This document shows positions 30,643 through 36,606 of a stretch of DNA of 39,642 nt, one piece after another. The notes beneath the pieces are model-generated. The model was given only the letters and a program-made list of their open reading frames with translations. It was not told the DNA's origin and made no database searches. A program made the translations under genes and the position numbers. Positions within the stretch are counted from its first letter, which is position 1. The number at the start of each line of letters is the position of its first letter. This DNA comes from a virus, in the IMG/VR virus record IMGVR_UViG_3300030419_005314, positions 1 to 39,642 of that record, one strand, 5' to 3'.

Positions 30643-31509
30643 TTATTTACCAGGTCTTGCACCACGTGGTAACTCACCTGATATTTGATCTGAATCTTTT
30701 TTAATAGGTTCTTCAATTTTTTTTTCTTTTTCTTTTCTTGAAAAAACATTCCTCCTAATGTAAATATCTTTAGGTTTTTCCAAAACTACATTTTTTTTAC
30801 CATCCCTATTTTTTTCTTCAAGTATTTTATTATATGCTAAGACTAAACTTACAGCCATAGGGTCAAATACAAAGATAAGAATAAAGATAAAAAACTTAAC
30901 TACGGTATCTATATCTGTTCCAAATACTCTTGCAAGATAAATAGCAGGACCTACATCAACTCCAGTTTCAACAAGAGATGTTTTTAAATCACCTATATCT
31001 TGTTTAATATTTAAAATTTTATCATTTATTGCTAATACTTTTGGATTATATTCTTCACGAAGTTTTCTTTTTGCTGTAGGGTAATTGTCCGGTAAGGATG
31101 ATAGTGATTGTTCTAATTCATCTTTAAGATATACTTTATCTTCTTCTAATTGTTTTAATCTATCTTCTTTATAAAGTAATACTGTAGTTTGTTTTTCAAA
31201 TTCAATTGTTGCACCTTGATATGCATTAGATAAAAAACCGAATATACCAGCACTCGTTATAAATACAAGTGTAACAACACCAATAGTCATATAATATTTT
31301 AACCAACTATTTATCTTAGTCCAGTATCTATATAGGAAAGATGCTGATACAAGTTTTGCAAATTCTAAACTACCAGCCATTACAACTACAGCAAAAGTAG
31401 CTCCTGCAAATAATTTAGATAATCCAAATACTGAATAATATGCTGCACTTCCAGCAACTAGTAGAGCTGACAGTCCTACCGTATACTGAAAAATATTTTT
31501 TTGTTTCAT
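30643..31509 (-). CDS. Membrane protein with four predicted helices and central coiled coil
   Basis: 288 residues. Hydrophobic helices are seen near residues 9-26, 30-52, 72-93 and 205-225 (FFIFILIFVFDPMAVSLVLAY), with a Leu/Glu/Lys-rich coiled coil between about 105 and 180. The C-terminus is basic with many Lys/Glu and ends RGARPGK. I recall similar proteins in large marine phages, function unknown. No enzyme motif. It starts 6 bases after the next gene's stop and is upstream of the TonB-dependent receptor leader. Confidence 0.7.
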   Translation of the reverse strand: MKQKNIFQYTVGLSALLVAGSAAYYSVFGLSKLFAGATFAVVVMAGSLEFAKLVSASFLYRYWTKINSWLKYYMTIGVVTLVFITSAGIFGFLSNAYQGATIEFEKQTTVLLYKEDRLKQLEEDKVYLKDELEQSLSSLPDNYPTAKRKLREEYNPKVLAINDKILNIKQDIGDLKTSLVETGVDVGPAIYLARVFGTDIDTVVKFFIFILIFVFDPMAVSLVLAYNKILEEKNRDGKKNVVLEKPKDIYIRRNVFSRKEKEKKIEEPIKKDSDQISGELPRGARPGK

Positions 31510-31515
31510 AGTTAA

Positions 31516-31707
31516 TCAAGCCTGTGCTATTTTATCTTTATTCAAAAATATCAATAAACCTTCTAACTCTTCGGGGGTTGGGGGGATTTGAAAAACGGTT
31601 TCTGTTTCTATACCTTCTTCATTAATATATGTTACTCTATTACTACCAGACAAATGTTTCTGGACATCTCGTAGTATTTTATTATATATATTATCGTTAA
31701 ATTTCAT
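31516..31707 (-). CDS. 63-residue small phage protein
   Basis: Not recognised. An N-terminal helix (NDNIYNKILRDVQKHL) and a C-terminal helix rich in Glu/Leu (PPTPEELEGLLIFLNKDK) flank a short strand-rich part. No membrane segment. The start is preceded by GTGAGAATTC, a weak ribosome binding site. It lies directly before the membrane protein gene. Confidence 0.55.
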   Translation of the reverse strand: MKFNDNIYNKILRDVQKHLSGSNRVTYINEEGIETETVFQIPPTPEELEGLLIFLNKDKIAQA

Positions 31708-31756
31708 AATGAATTCTCACTATTATATTATCTGTCGTATATAAATATTATATATA

Positions 31757-31948
31757 CTATTTTATAATATCTTCAAACTCCGCATCTATTATTTTCATAC
31801 ATAAATAAAGTACATCACCGTTCCGTAGAACAGCATCAGTTAAACTATATCTGTTTTTAAGTTCATCAGTTGGAATGTTTGTAACCTTGTTAACCGATAC
31901 TGTTCCACGGACAACATACCTATCATCGTTTACATTGATGATTTGCAA
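31757..31948 (-). CDS. 63-residue small phage protein next to hsp20
   Basis: Not recognised with certainty. The middle part TDAVLRNGDVLYLCMKIIDAEFEDI resembles a small protein family in T4-like marine phages with (V/L)LRNGD-x-Y. The gene starts 4 bases after the hsp20 stop. It may be cotranscribed with hsp20. No motif gives a function. Confidence 0.58.
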   Translation of the reverse strand: MQIINVNDDRYVVRGTVSVNKVTNIPTDELKNRYSLTDAVLRNGDVLYLCMKIIDAEFEDIIK

Positions 31949-31951
31949 GAA

Positions 31952-32425
31952 TTAGCCGATCTTAACAGTATGTTTTTTCGGTTTTTCCGGTTCTATCTTT
32001 GGGATGTCGATAGAAAGAACTCCGTCTTTGAAATTAGCTGATATACTATCACCGTTTAATAATTCACCAAGTTCAAAAGAACGTTTGAACGAAGAAGACT
32101 TTAACTCTCTACGAAGTACTTTAGCACCACTCTCTTCAGTAATACCGTGTTTATCACCACTAATGGTCAATACACCTTCTTCTACTTCTACGTTAAGTTG
32201 TTTCTTATTCAAACCTGGAATCTCAGCCACGATACCTACTTTGTCATCGTATTCATATACGTTAACTTTTGGATATGCAGTTCCTTGCATTGGATTTACT
32301 CCAACAGATTTAGTTATATCTGGATAATGTGTCGCCACTATTTGGTCAAACATCTTGTCAAAGGGTGTTAAAAAATCGTCCCTATCGAAAAAAGGGACTC
32401 CTGTATGAAATGCAACTTTTGTCAT
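31952..32425 (-). CDS. hsp20: Small heat-shock protein, Hsp20 / alpha-crystallin family
   Basis: 157 residues. The alpha-crystallin domain spans about residues 50-145: PKVNVYEYDDKVGIVAEIPGL, then VEEGVLTISG, SFKRSFELG and the closing FKDGVLSIDIPK (A-x-x-x-GVL motif). Hsp20 proteins are ATP-independent chaperones that hold unfolded proteins. Phage hsp20 is frequent in marine T4-like cyanophages. A near-perfect 9-base inverted repeat sits about 37 bases upstream (32462-32490), which may be its operator. The AGGAG site before the ATG is good. Confidence 0.92.
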   Translation of the reverse strand: MTKVAFHTGVPFFDRDDFLTPFDKMFDQIVATHYPDITKSVGVNPMQGTAYPKVNVYEYDDKVGIVAEIPGLNKKQLNVEVEEGVLTISGDKHGITEESGAKVLRRELKSSSFKRSFELGELLNGDSISANFKDGVLSIDIPKIEPEKPKKHTVKIG

Positions 32426-32461
32426 TTTATTTCTCCTATTTTGTTTACTATTTAGTCAAAC

Positions 32462-32490
32462 ATTAATATCCTCATTTGAGCGATATTAAT
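32462..32490. promoter_or_regulatory. Inverted repeat between hsp20 and a divergent plus-strand gene
   Basis: ATTAATATC (32462-32470) and GATATTAAT (32482-32490) form perfect nine-base arms separated by an 11-base core (CTCATTTGAG C), itself containing CTCA/TGAG. The layout resembles CIRCE (nine-base arms, nine-base spacer), but the sequence differs. Position, between hsp20 and the start of the divergent plus-strand frame at 32574, suits an operator. A TATAAT for the plus strand lies at 32496-32501. An RNA hairpin in the hsp20 leader is the alternative. Confidence 0.55.
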
Positions 32491-32573
32491 AACTTCTATA
32501 ATAAGTATATAAAACTTTTTAAAAATACAATTTTATTTGCTATTAATATTTATAAGAACACATACATATTAAT

Positions 32574-32792
32574 ATGAATAACTCTAGTTTACAAAAACAA
32601 ATACAATACACACTACAACTATTAATGATTGTAATGATATCATTAGAAGTAGCTATACCACCAAATCCCTATGCTGAAAAAATATTATTCATAGGTTTTT
32701 TTATTATTGTGTTAAAACACGATTTAGTAGAAAAAATATCTAAATTACTAGATAAATTTTTTGATTATATCGGTAAAAACTCTATTTTATAA
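32574..32792 (+). CDS. Plus-strand 72-residue membrane protein candidate
   Basis: The second plausible plus-strand gene. The product has two hydrophobic segments (QLLMIVMISLEVAIP and KILFIGFFIIVLKHD) and a basic C-terminus. It is supported by divergent position to hsp20, a TATAAT at 32496-32501 with a TTTGAG-like -35 16 bases upstream, and a frame that is not simply antisense to a known gene except for the last 11 bases. Against it: no Shine-Dalgarno site, and AT-rich DNA gives such frames by chance. It overlaps the stop of the convergent gene at 32782. Confidence 0.5.
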   Translation: MNNSSLQKQIQYTLQLLMIVMISLEVAIPPNPYAEKILFIGFFIIVLKHDLVEKISKLLDKFFDYIGKNSIL

Positions 32793-33108
32793 TTTGGTAT
32801 ACTAGACTAGTAACTCCGAAAGATAACCCTGCACCATACGTAAAGTACAACCATTTATTTTCATACCAACTCGGTTTTACTAAATCAGTTTTCTTTTCAG
32901 AAAGTTTAACTTGTTCTTCTAACAAACTAATCTTTTGATTTAATAAATCTACCTCAATTGTCTTTAGTGAATCAATTGTACTAAGAGAATCTACTTGTAT
33001 CTGTAACTCTTTAATATTATTTGATATATTTACAGCTTCTTCTTCAGTTAAAGTTACTTGTGATAATCCTACTGAAAATAATAAACTTATTATTAATAAC
33101 TTTTTCAT
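32782..33108 (-). CDS. Signal-peptide plus coiled-coil plus C-terminal membrane protein
   Basis: 108 residues. An N-terminal signal (KKLLIISLLFSVGLSQ), a middle coiled coil (residues 20-78, with Leu/Glu/Lys/Ser heptads) and a C-terminal hydrophobic helix (LYFTYGAGLSFGVTSLVY). If the signal is cleaved, it is a periplasmic coiled coil anchored at its C-terminus; if not, both ends are in the membrane. Spanin-like or holin-associated function is possible but not supported by other evidence. Coupled to the Lys-rich gene upstream. Confidence 0.58.
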   Translation of the reverse strand: MKKLLIISLLFSVGLSQVTLTEEEAVNISNNIKELQIQVDSLSTIDSLKTIEVDLLNQKISLLEEQVKLSEKKTDLVKPSWYENKWLYFTYGAGLSFGVTSLVYQIIK

Positions 33109-33111
33109 AAT

Positions 33112-33372
33112 TTACTTTTTCTTTGCAAAATCTTTTAGAAACGCTTCAGCCTCTTTTGAAGTTTTGACTGGTTTTCTTTTTTTAGGTTTCCTAGCTTTTG
33201 CTTGTTGTTTCTTTACTTCTTTAAGTTTTTTATCAACTTGTTTTTCACTCTTTTTAACTTGTTTAATTTTTGTATCTACTTTCTTAACTTCAGTTTTTTT
33301 CTTACTTGAAGCCTTAGAGCTTAATCCTAATATTCCTAAAAGTAAACCAAATAATTTAAATAAACCTTTCAT
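33112..33372 (-). CDS. Small Lys-rich protein with N-terminal hydrophobic anchor
   Basis: 86 residues. Residues 1-17 are hydrophobic (GLFKLFGLLLGILGL), and the rest is almost all Lys, Val, Glu and Ser repeats (KKVDTKIKQVKKSEKQV) ending EAFLKDFAKKK. It may be a nucleoprotein or membrane-bound helical protein. The low-complexity content makes homology calls unreliable. Coding support: AGGAG-type site and coupled position. Confidence 0.5.
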   Translation of the reverse strand: MKGLFKLFGLLLGILGLSSKASSKKKTEVKKVDTKIKQVKKSEKQVDKKLKEVKKQQAKARKPKKRKPVKTSKEAEAFLKDFAKKK

Positions 33373-33424
33373 AAAACACTCCTTTATCTTTTATAAGTAT
33401 TAACAAATATAATAAATATATTTT

Positions 33425-33598
33425 TTATATTTTAGACAGATTATTTTTATCAATAAACCAAATCTTTCCCATAGAATCTTTTACGTGAAAATGACCATTT
33501 TCTTTTTGTTCAAATCGAACAATTTCATTTTCATATAACGTTCCACTTATTGTAGATACGGTTTTTATAACTTTAAGCTTTTCGCCTTTTTCTACCAC
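33425..33598 (-). CDS. 57-residue SH3-like protein candidate with GTG start
   Basis: Too short for simple detection. A GTG at 33596-33598 follows an AGAGG site at proper spacing and opens a 57-codon frame: VEKGEKLKVIKT, then SGTLYENEIVRFEQ and KIWFIDKNNLSKI. This is a beta-strand-rich, SH3-like pattern. The start lies inside the 3' end of the basic protein gene (stop 33573), so the two overlap by 26 bases in different frames. The overlap and start type support translational coupling. Function unknown. Confidence 0.5.
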   Translation of the reverse strand: MVEKGEKLKVIKTVSTISGTLYENEIVRFEQKENGHFHVKDSMGKIWFIDKNNLSKI

Positions 33599-33725
33599 CT
33601 TGACCTCTATACTTTTTTACGTAATGTTTTTTAGAACCTATATTTCCTGACTTGGTTCCTCTACCTGAACCTTGTCGTGTTCTCTTTACATTCTTTTTTA
33701 TTTGTGTTTGCAATGAAGATGCCAT
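33573..33725 (-). CDS. 50-residue highly basic protein
   Basis: ATG 33723-33725 to a TAA at 33573. The composition is extreme: KKNVKRTRQGSGRGTKSGN, then KKHYVKKYRGQGGRKRR, no acidic residue at all. It should bind nucleic acid or be a DNA- or ribosome-associated peptide. Short basic peptides of this kind exist in T4-like phages, but none is identified here. The start is preceded by AAGGTTATGATG. It overlaps the GTG-start gene downstream. Confidence 0.52.
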   Translation of the reverse strand: MASSLQTQIKKNVKRTRQGSGRGTKSGNIGSKKHYVKKYRGQGGRKRRKA

Positions 33726-33742
33726 ACATCATAACCTTTATT

Positions 33743-33889
33743 TTATATTTTATGTTTCTTTTTTCGTTTAGCTTGATTAGATACTATCCACGCCTGAATC
33801 CAATTTTGGTAAGGAACATTTGTTCCAGGAACTAGTCTTTGTTTTGTTTTAACTTCCGAAGACTTTTTTCTTTTCACCGTGATACTCAT
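33743..33889 (-). CDS. 48-residue basic peptide overlapping the nuclease gene
   Basis: ATG 33887-33889 lies inside the 3' end of the secreted-nuclease-like gene in another frame and reads to a TAA at 33743. Product: MSITVKRKKSSEV, then LVPGTNVPYQNWIQAWIVSNQ, then a basic tail. There is no good ribosome binding site, but overlapping small genes are common here. It may be chance. The stop is about 17 bases before the ATG of the basic 50-residue gene. Confidence 0.4.
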   Translation of the reverse strand: MSITVKRKKSSEVKTKQRLVPGTNVPYQNWIQAWIVSNQAKRKKKHKI

Positions 33890-34235
33890 ATGCGTGTCCG
33901 TTCTCTTTGAGTAATTCATTTACAGATTGTTCGTGTCCTTTAACAAACAACTCACCAAGAACTCTACCATACTTACCAGTTCCGTGAGAGATGATTGAAA
34001 ACTTACCTTCATCAGAATTTTCTAAAAGGTCTTTTACAAAAGCTTTCGCTTCCAAACCCTTTTTCTTTTCTTCTAAATCTCGTGTTCTACTTTCCCAAGT
34101 ATCAACACCATAAAATCTAATTCTACTTTTTATCCAAACGTTAAATCCTAAATCAATCATTGCGTCGCACGTATCTCCGTCTACGACTCTAACCAATTTA
34201 CAACTATACCCGTGTTTCTTAACCTCTAATCCCAT
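33849..34235 (-). CDS. Thermonuclease-like (SNase) nuclease
   Basis: 128 residues. The Staphylococcal nuclease pattern is clear: VRVVDGDTCDAMID (16-28) with Asp21, RIRFYGVDTWE (38-48) with Arg40, Asp45 and Glu48, and GTGKYGRVLGEL (86-96) with Arg91. These correspond to catalytic Asp21, Arg35, Asp40, Glu43 and Arg87 of S. aureus nuclease. The enzyme would cut single- or double-stranded nucleic acid with calcium. There is no signal peptide, so it is probably cytoplasmic. The ribosome binding site is AGGAGA before ATG. A role in host DNA degradation is plausible. Confidence 0.9.
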   Translation of the reverse strand: MGLEVKKHGYSCKLVRVVDGDTCDAMIDLGFNVWIKSRIRFYGVDTWESRTRDLEEKKKGLEAKAFVKDLLENSDEGKFSIISHGTGKYGRVLGELFVKGHEQSVNELLKENGHAYEYHGEKKKVFGS

Positions 34236-34251
34236 TTACTTTCTCCTATAT

Positions 34252-34545
34252 TTAAATACGAAGTGCTACTTGTGATGCAACTAAAAACATTTTCCTAGTA
34301 GTACTATTCCATTTACACAGACTAATATTTGTTAAAATATTTTTCGCATCTGTGCTTGTAATCTTTCTAGTATAAATATTACCATCATACGAATAAGTAT
34401 TTTTATCAGAATGTGCTATATTATTAATTATCTCTTTAATAACTTTAAAGTTTTGATAATACACGTAATCAGTTCTAAGTACAGTACGAGAATTATCTGA
34501 TAATACTAAGTACTTAGCATAGTCTGAGAATTCGTTCATTTCCAT
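34252..34545 (-). CDS. Phage hypothetical protein, 97 residues
   Basis: Not recognised. Mixed alpha/beta, Ser/Asn/Lys/Tyr-rich, no membrane segment. The start is preceded by AAGGAGAT at optimal spacing, about 25 bases below a hairpin at 34571-34604. The C-terminus ends with KMFLVASQVALRI. It lies directly upstream of the nuclease gene and is probably translated with it. Confidence 0.55.
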   Translation of the reverse strand: MEMNEFSDYAKYLVLSDNSRTVLRTDYVYYQNFKVIKEIINNIAHSDKNTYSYDGNIYTRKITSTDAKNILTNISLCKWNSTTRKMFLVASQVALRI

Positions 34546-34570
34546 TTTAATCTCCTTATATTAAATTATA

Positions 34571-34604
34571 CCGAGCTGGGAAGAAAGGAAAAAACCCAAC
34601 TCGG
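34571..34604. other. Ten-pair hairpin upstream of the 97-residue gene
   Basis: CCGAGCTGGG (34571-34580) pairs with CCCAACTCGG (34595-34604), with a 14-base purine-rich loop. On the minus strand the only imperfection becomes a G-U pair, so the fold suits minus-strand RNA. No U-tract follows, so it is not a classic terminator. The element separates two operons and is GC-rich in AT-rich surroundings. Possible roles: mRNA processing, stability, or a weak terminator. It is followed by TATAAT on the minus strand. Confidence 0.65.
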
Positions 34605-34622
34605 CCTCGTGTGAGAGAAATA

Positions 34623-34781
34623 TTATTTACTTCTATTTTTTGAAATAAGTTCGTTTAATCGTGTTGTCATTTTAGTTACATCTTTACCGGCTTTCAATCC
34701 ATTATTGATAGCTTTTTCATATGCGTCAAATATAACTCTATTTAACTTATTTGTTTTTCTAGCTTTAGTCTTTGATGACAT
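34623..34781 (-). CDS. 52-residue basic helical protein
   Basis: ATG 34779-34781 to TAA 34623; it overlaps the 3' end of the HNH gene by 17 bases. Sequence: MSSKTKARKTNKLNRVIF, DAYEKAINNGLKAGKDV and a C-terminal TTRLNELISKNRSK. Helix-forming and basic, probably soluble. Not recognised. Preceded by AGGAGTTATA, a good ribosome binding site that supports it being real. Confidence 0.6.
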   Translation of the reverse strand: MSSKTKARKTNKLNRVIFDAYEKAINNGLKAGKDVTKMTTRLNELISKNRSK

Positions 34782-35178
34782 TATAACTCCTATTTATTTG
34801 TTCATTCATAAATTTTAATTTTTTTGTATCATTAGTTCGATAGTATTTTGTTTTAATTGCGTGACAATCGGCACATAAGGTTTGTAAGTTTTTACGATTA
34901 TTATTATTATGATTTTCATCTACATGGTCAACTTGACATTGATATTTATAATCAATAATTGTAGTTGTACATTTAAAACCTAAACGACTATCAATATTTT
35001 CACAATAATCTTTCCTATATATTTTATAATCCCAACCATTTAAACCGTATTCAATACTATGATGCATATTACATTTCGCCCTACGAATTATAGAACCGTC
35101 TTTACGATAGTTACCGGTGTGTTGTCCCAGGTCATTACAACCTGAGACTTCACATATTCTTTCAGTAACTTTAGGCAT
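34765..35178 (-). CDS. HNH endonuclease
   Basis: 137 residues. Cys pairs C9/C14 and others early on, then the HNH core: QVDHVDENHNNN, then NLQTLCADCHAIKTK (DH...N...CxxCHxxK). Zinc-binding Cys in the core are present (C-x2-C). Free-standing HNH nucleases in T4-like phages are often homing endonucleases, mobile and inserted between genes. Here it lies between the MoxR gene and the hairpin-separated operon. It overlaps the MoxR end by 8 bases (stop at 35171), which argues for integration into the operon. DNA-packaging roles are also known for some HNH proteins. Confidence 0.88.
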   Translation of the reverse strand: MPKVTERICEVSGCNDLGQHTGNYRKDGSIIRRAKCNMHHSIEYGLNGWDYKIYRKDYCENIDSRLGFKCTTTIIDYKYQCQVDHVDENHNNNNRKNLQTLCADCHAIKTKYYRTNDTKKLKFMNEQINRSYNVIKD

Positions 35179-36334
35179 TTACGTTATTCGCCTCAATTTC
35201 TTCTTCATTAAACAAGTCATCAGAAGAACCATCACCTATATACTTCTGTACTAACTGTTTAATATAAGTTCTTTCACTATCTACACCACCGTCATCAGCG
35301 TACTGTGGATAAACAGTAACTTCTGCAGCCTCATCAAGTCCAAAACCGTCAAACAATAACCCAGCTAACTCTACAGAAGTTCTTGTTGAAATACCAGAAG
35401 AAATCTTACCAGCATCAGACTTAGATTCCATCCGAGTTAAATGAGATATTTCTGCAACAGATTTTAATAACTCACTATCTACGTGAGGAAACATATAAGT
35501 CAACAGACCGTGTTCCTCAGTATCAGTTAAAACATCCATCTCAACAACAATGAATCTGTCCATAAGAGCTTTATCCATAACTCTTGTAGAAGTATATTCA
35601 TTACCAATGTTAGCTGTGGCTACGAAAGTAACACCTTCAGCTACATTAACAGTTTCACTACTGTCAGCCTCATCTAACCTAAGATACCTTTGACCACTAT
35701 CTAAAACTGTCATAAGAATATTCCACGCATCTGGATGAGCTCTTGATAACTCATCTAACAAGATAACTGCGTTTGGAGTTCTGATCGCTTTTACAAAAAG
35801 TGATTCAGAAAAGTAAGTACCCTTTGATTTATCAAAATGAGTATTACCAATTAAAGTTGAACGAGGATCCTGAGTAGCTCCTAAATTAAAGTAGAAGTCA
35901 GGTCTATCTAACGCATTTACTAATGACTTAGCTGCCATTGTTTTACCACACCCAGCAGGACCAGTCATTAAAATATTTTTACCACGAACAGCAGAACGAA
36001 CTAGATACTTCCACTTCAATTCTTTCATAACTAAACCTTTAGGTTTCATACTATAAGAATTATGAATAAAATTCAAAACTTCAGTATGATCTGAAGGAAC
36101 ATCAATAGATACTTCATTATTTACAGGTATCCCTGTACTTTCAAAAACTTCCATCGGAACTTTCCACCAGTAAGTTCTCCCACTCTTACCAGTTCTAAGT
36201 TCTAAAGCCATACCTTTTTTATAGGCTTTCTTACGAGTACTAGTGCTTATTTTTGATGTATATTTATTACCATCAAAATCGAAAGCATTATATCGGTTTC
36301 CCGATTTTTTTATTTTTACAACAACATTATTCAT
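35171..36334 (-). CDS. MoxR/CobS-like AAA+ ATPase
   Basis: 387 residues. An N-terminal basic domain (1-110) with RTYWWKVP precedes the AAA+ core: Walker A GPAGCGKT (125-132), Walker B ILLDE (191-195) and a sensor ATANIG element around 245-250. A C-terminal helical part ends acidic. MoxR/CobS ATPases work with VWA-domain proteins, and the next gene upstream (36607-38727) encodes one. In marine cyanophages a CobS-like gene is well known. The pair probably remodels or inserts metal into, or activates, some complex during infection; the target is unknown. Preceded by a repeat promoter at 36382-36420 and a GGAAAAATAAC leader. Confidence 0.88.
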   Translation of the reverse strand: MNNVVVKIKKSGNRYNAFDFDGNKYTSKISTSTRKKAYKKGMALELRTGKSGRTYWWKVPMEVFESTGIPVNNEVSIDVPSDHTEVLNFIHNSYSMKPKGLVMKELKWKYLVRSAVRGKNILMTGPAGCGKTMAAKSLVNALDRPDFYFNLGATQDPRSTLIGNTHFDKSKGTYFSESLFVKAIRTPNAVILLDELSRAHPDAWNILMTVLDSGQRYLRLDEADSSETVNVAEGVTFVATANIGNEYTSTRVMDKALMDRFIVVEMDVLTDTEEHGLLTYMFPHVDSELLKSVAEISHLTRMESKSDAGKISSGISTRTSVELAGLLFDGFGLDEAAEVTVYPQYADDGGVDSERTYIKQLVQKYIGDGSSDDLFNEEEIEANNVNA

Positions 36335-36381
36335 TTGTTATTTTTCCTTTTTTATTAATATTTTTATTAAATCTCATATAC

Positions 36382-36420
36382 AAAGGTACGAATAAAAACG
36401 CATATGGCACAAGCTTTTTT
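36382..36420 (-). promoter_or_regulatory. Repeated promoter cassette, copy 2
   Basis: Same core as copy 1: A-tract, AGCTTGTGCC, ATATGCG, T-tract, then ATTCGTACCTTTG. TTGTGC (plus 36407-36412) could be the -35; 17-18 bases downstream lies GTACCT or TACCTT, a weak sigma70 -10. TGTG-N19-TACCTTTG also fits the Bacteroidetes -33/-7 pattern. The MoxR gene starts about 48 bases downstream. The copy lies just after the stop of the small Cys-rich gene. Confidence 0.72.
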
Positions 36421-36421
36421 T

Positions 36422-36565
36422 TCACTTTTTTGCAGATTTTTTAAACCAGTGTAAAGTACCATTATAACTCTCATATACCTCATAACCACATTTTTTAACC
36501 CAAATACATTCCCAACTAAACTCATCATCTCTAAGATAAGTTTGCCTCATTTTATATCCACACAT
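36422..36565 (-). CDS. Small Cys-rich (zinc-ribbon-like) protein, start uncertain
   Basis: A frame to a TGA at 36422 with ATG at 36563-36565 gives 47 residues: MCGYKMRQTYLRDDEF, then WECIWVKKCGYEVYES, a Trp and a Lys tail. An upstream Cys (PEC before MCG) completes a CxC...C...C pattern that could bind zinc. The frame continues upstream to a TC-ATA overlap with the VWA stop, with a GGAG site 5 bases before the ATA, so translation may begin at that ATA or a nearby codon (about 61 residues). This is a reading of the sequence; not recognised. Confidence 0.55.
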   Translation of the reverse strand: MCGYKMRQTYLRDDEFSWECIWVKKCGYEVYESYNGTLHWFKKSAKK

Positions 36566-36606
36566 ACATTCAGGATTATTTTTATACAATATGTTAATTA
36601 GAAATT

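Noticed and set aside
31566-31587. Run of Gs on the plus strand as a possible G-quadruplex or tRNA T arm
   Set aside because: Only two G-runs and the sequence is inside the coding frame of the 63-residue gene; no tRNA fold.
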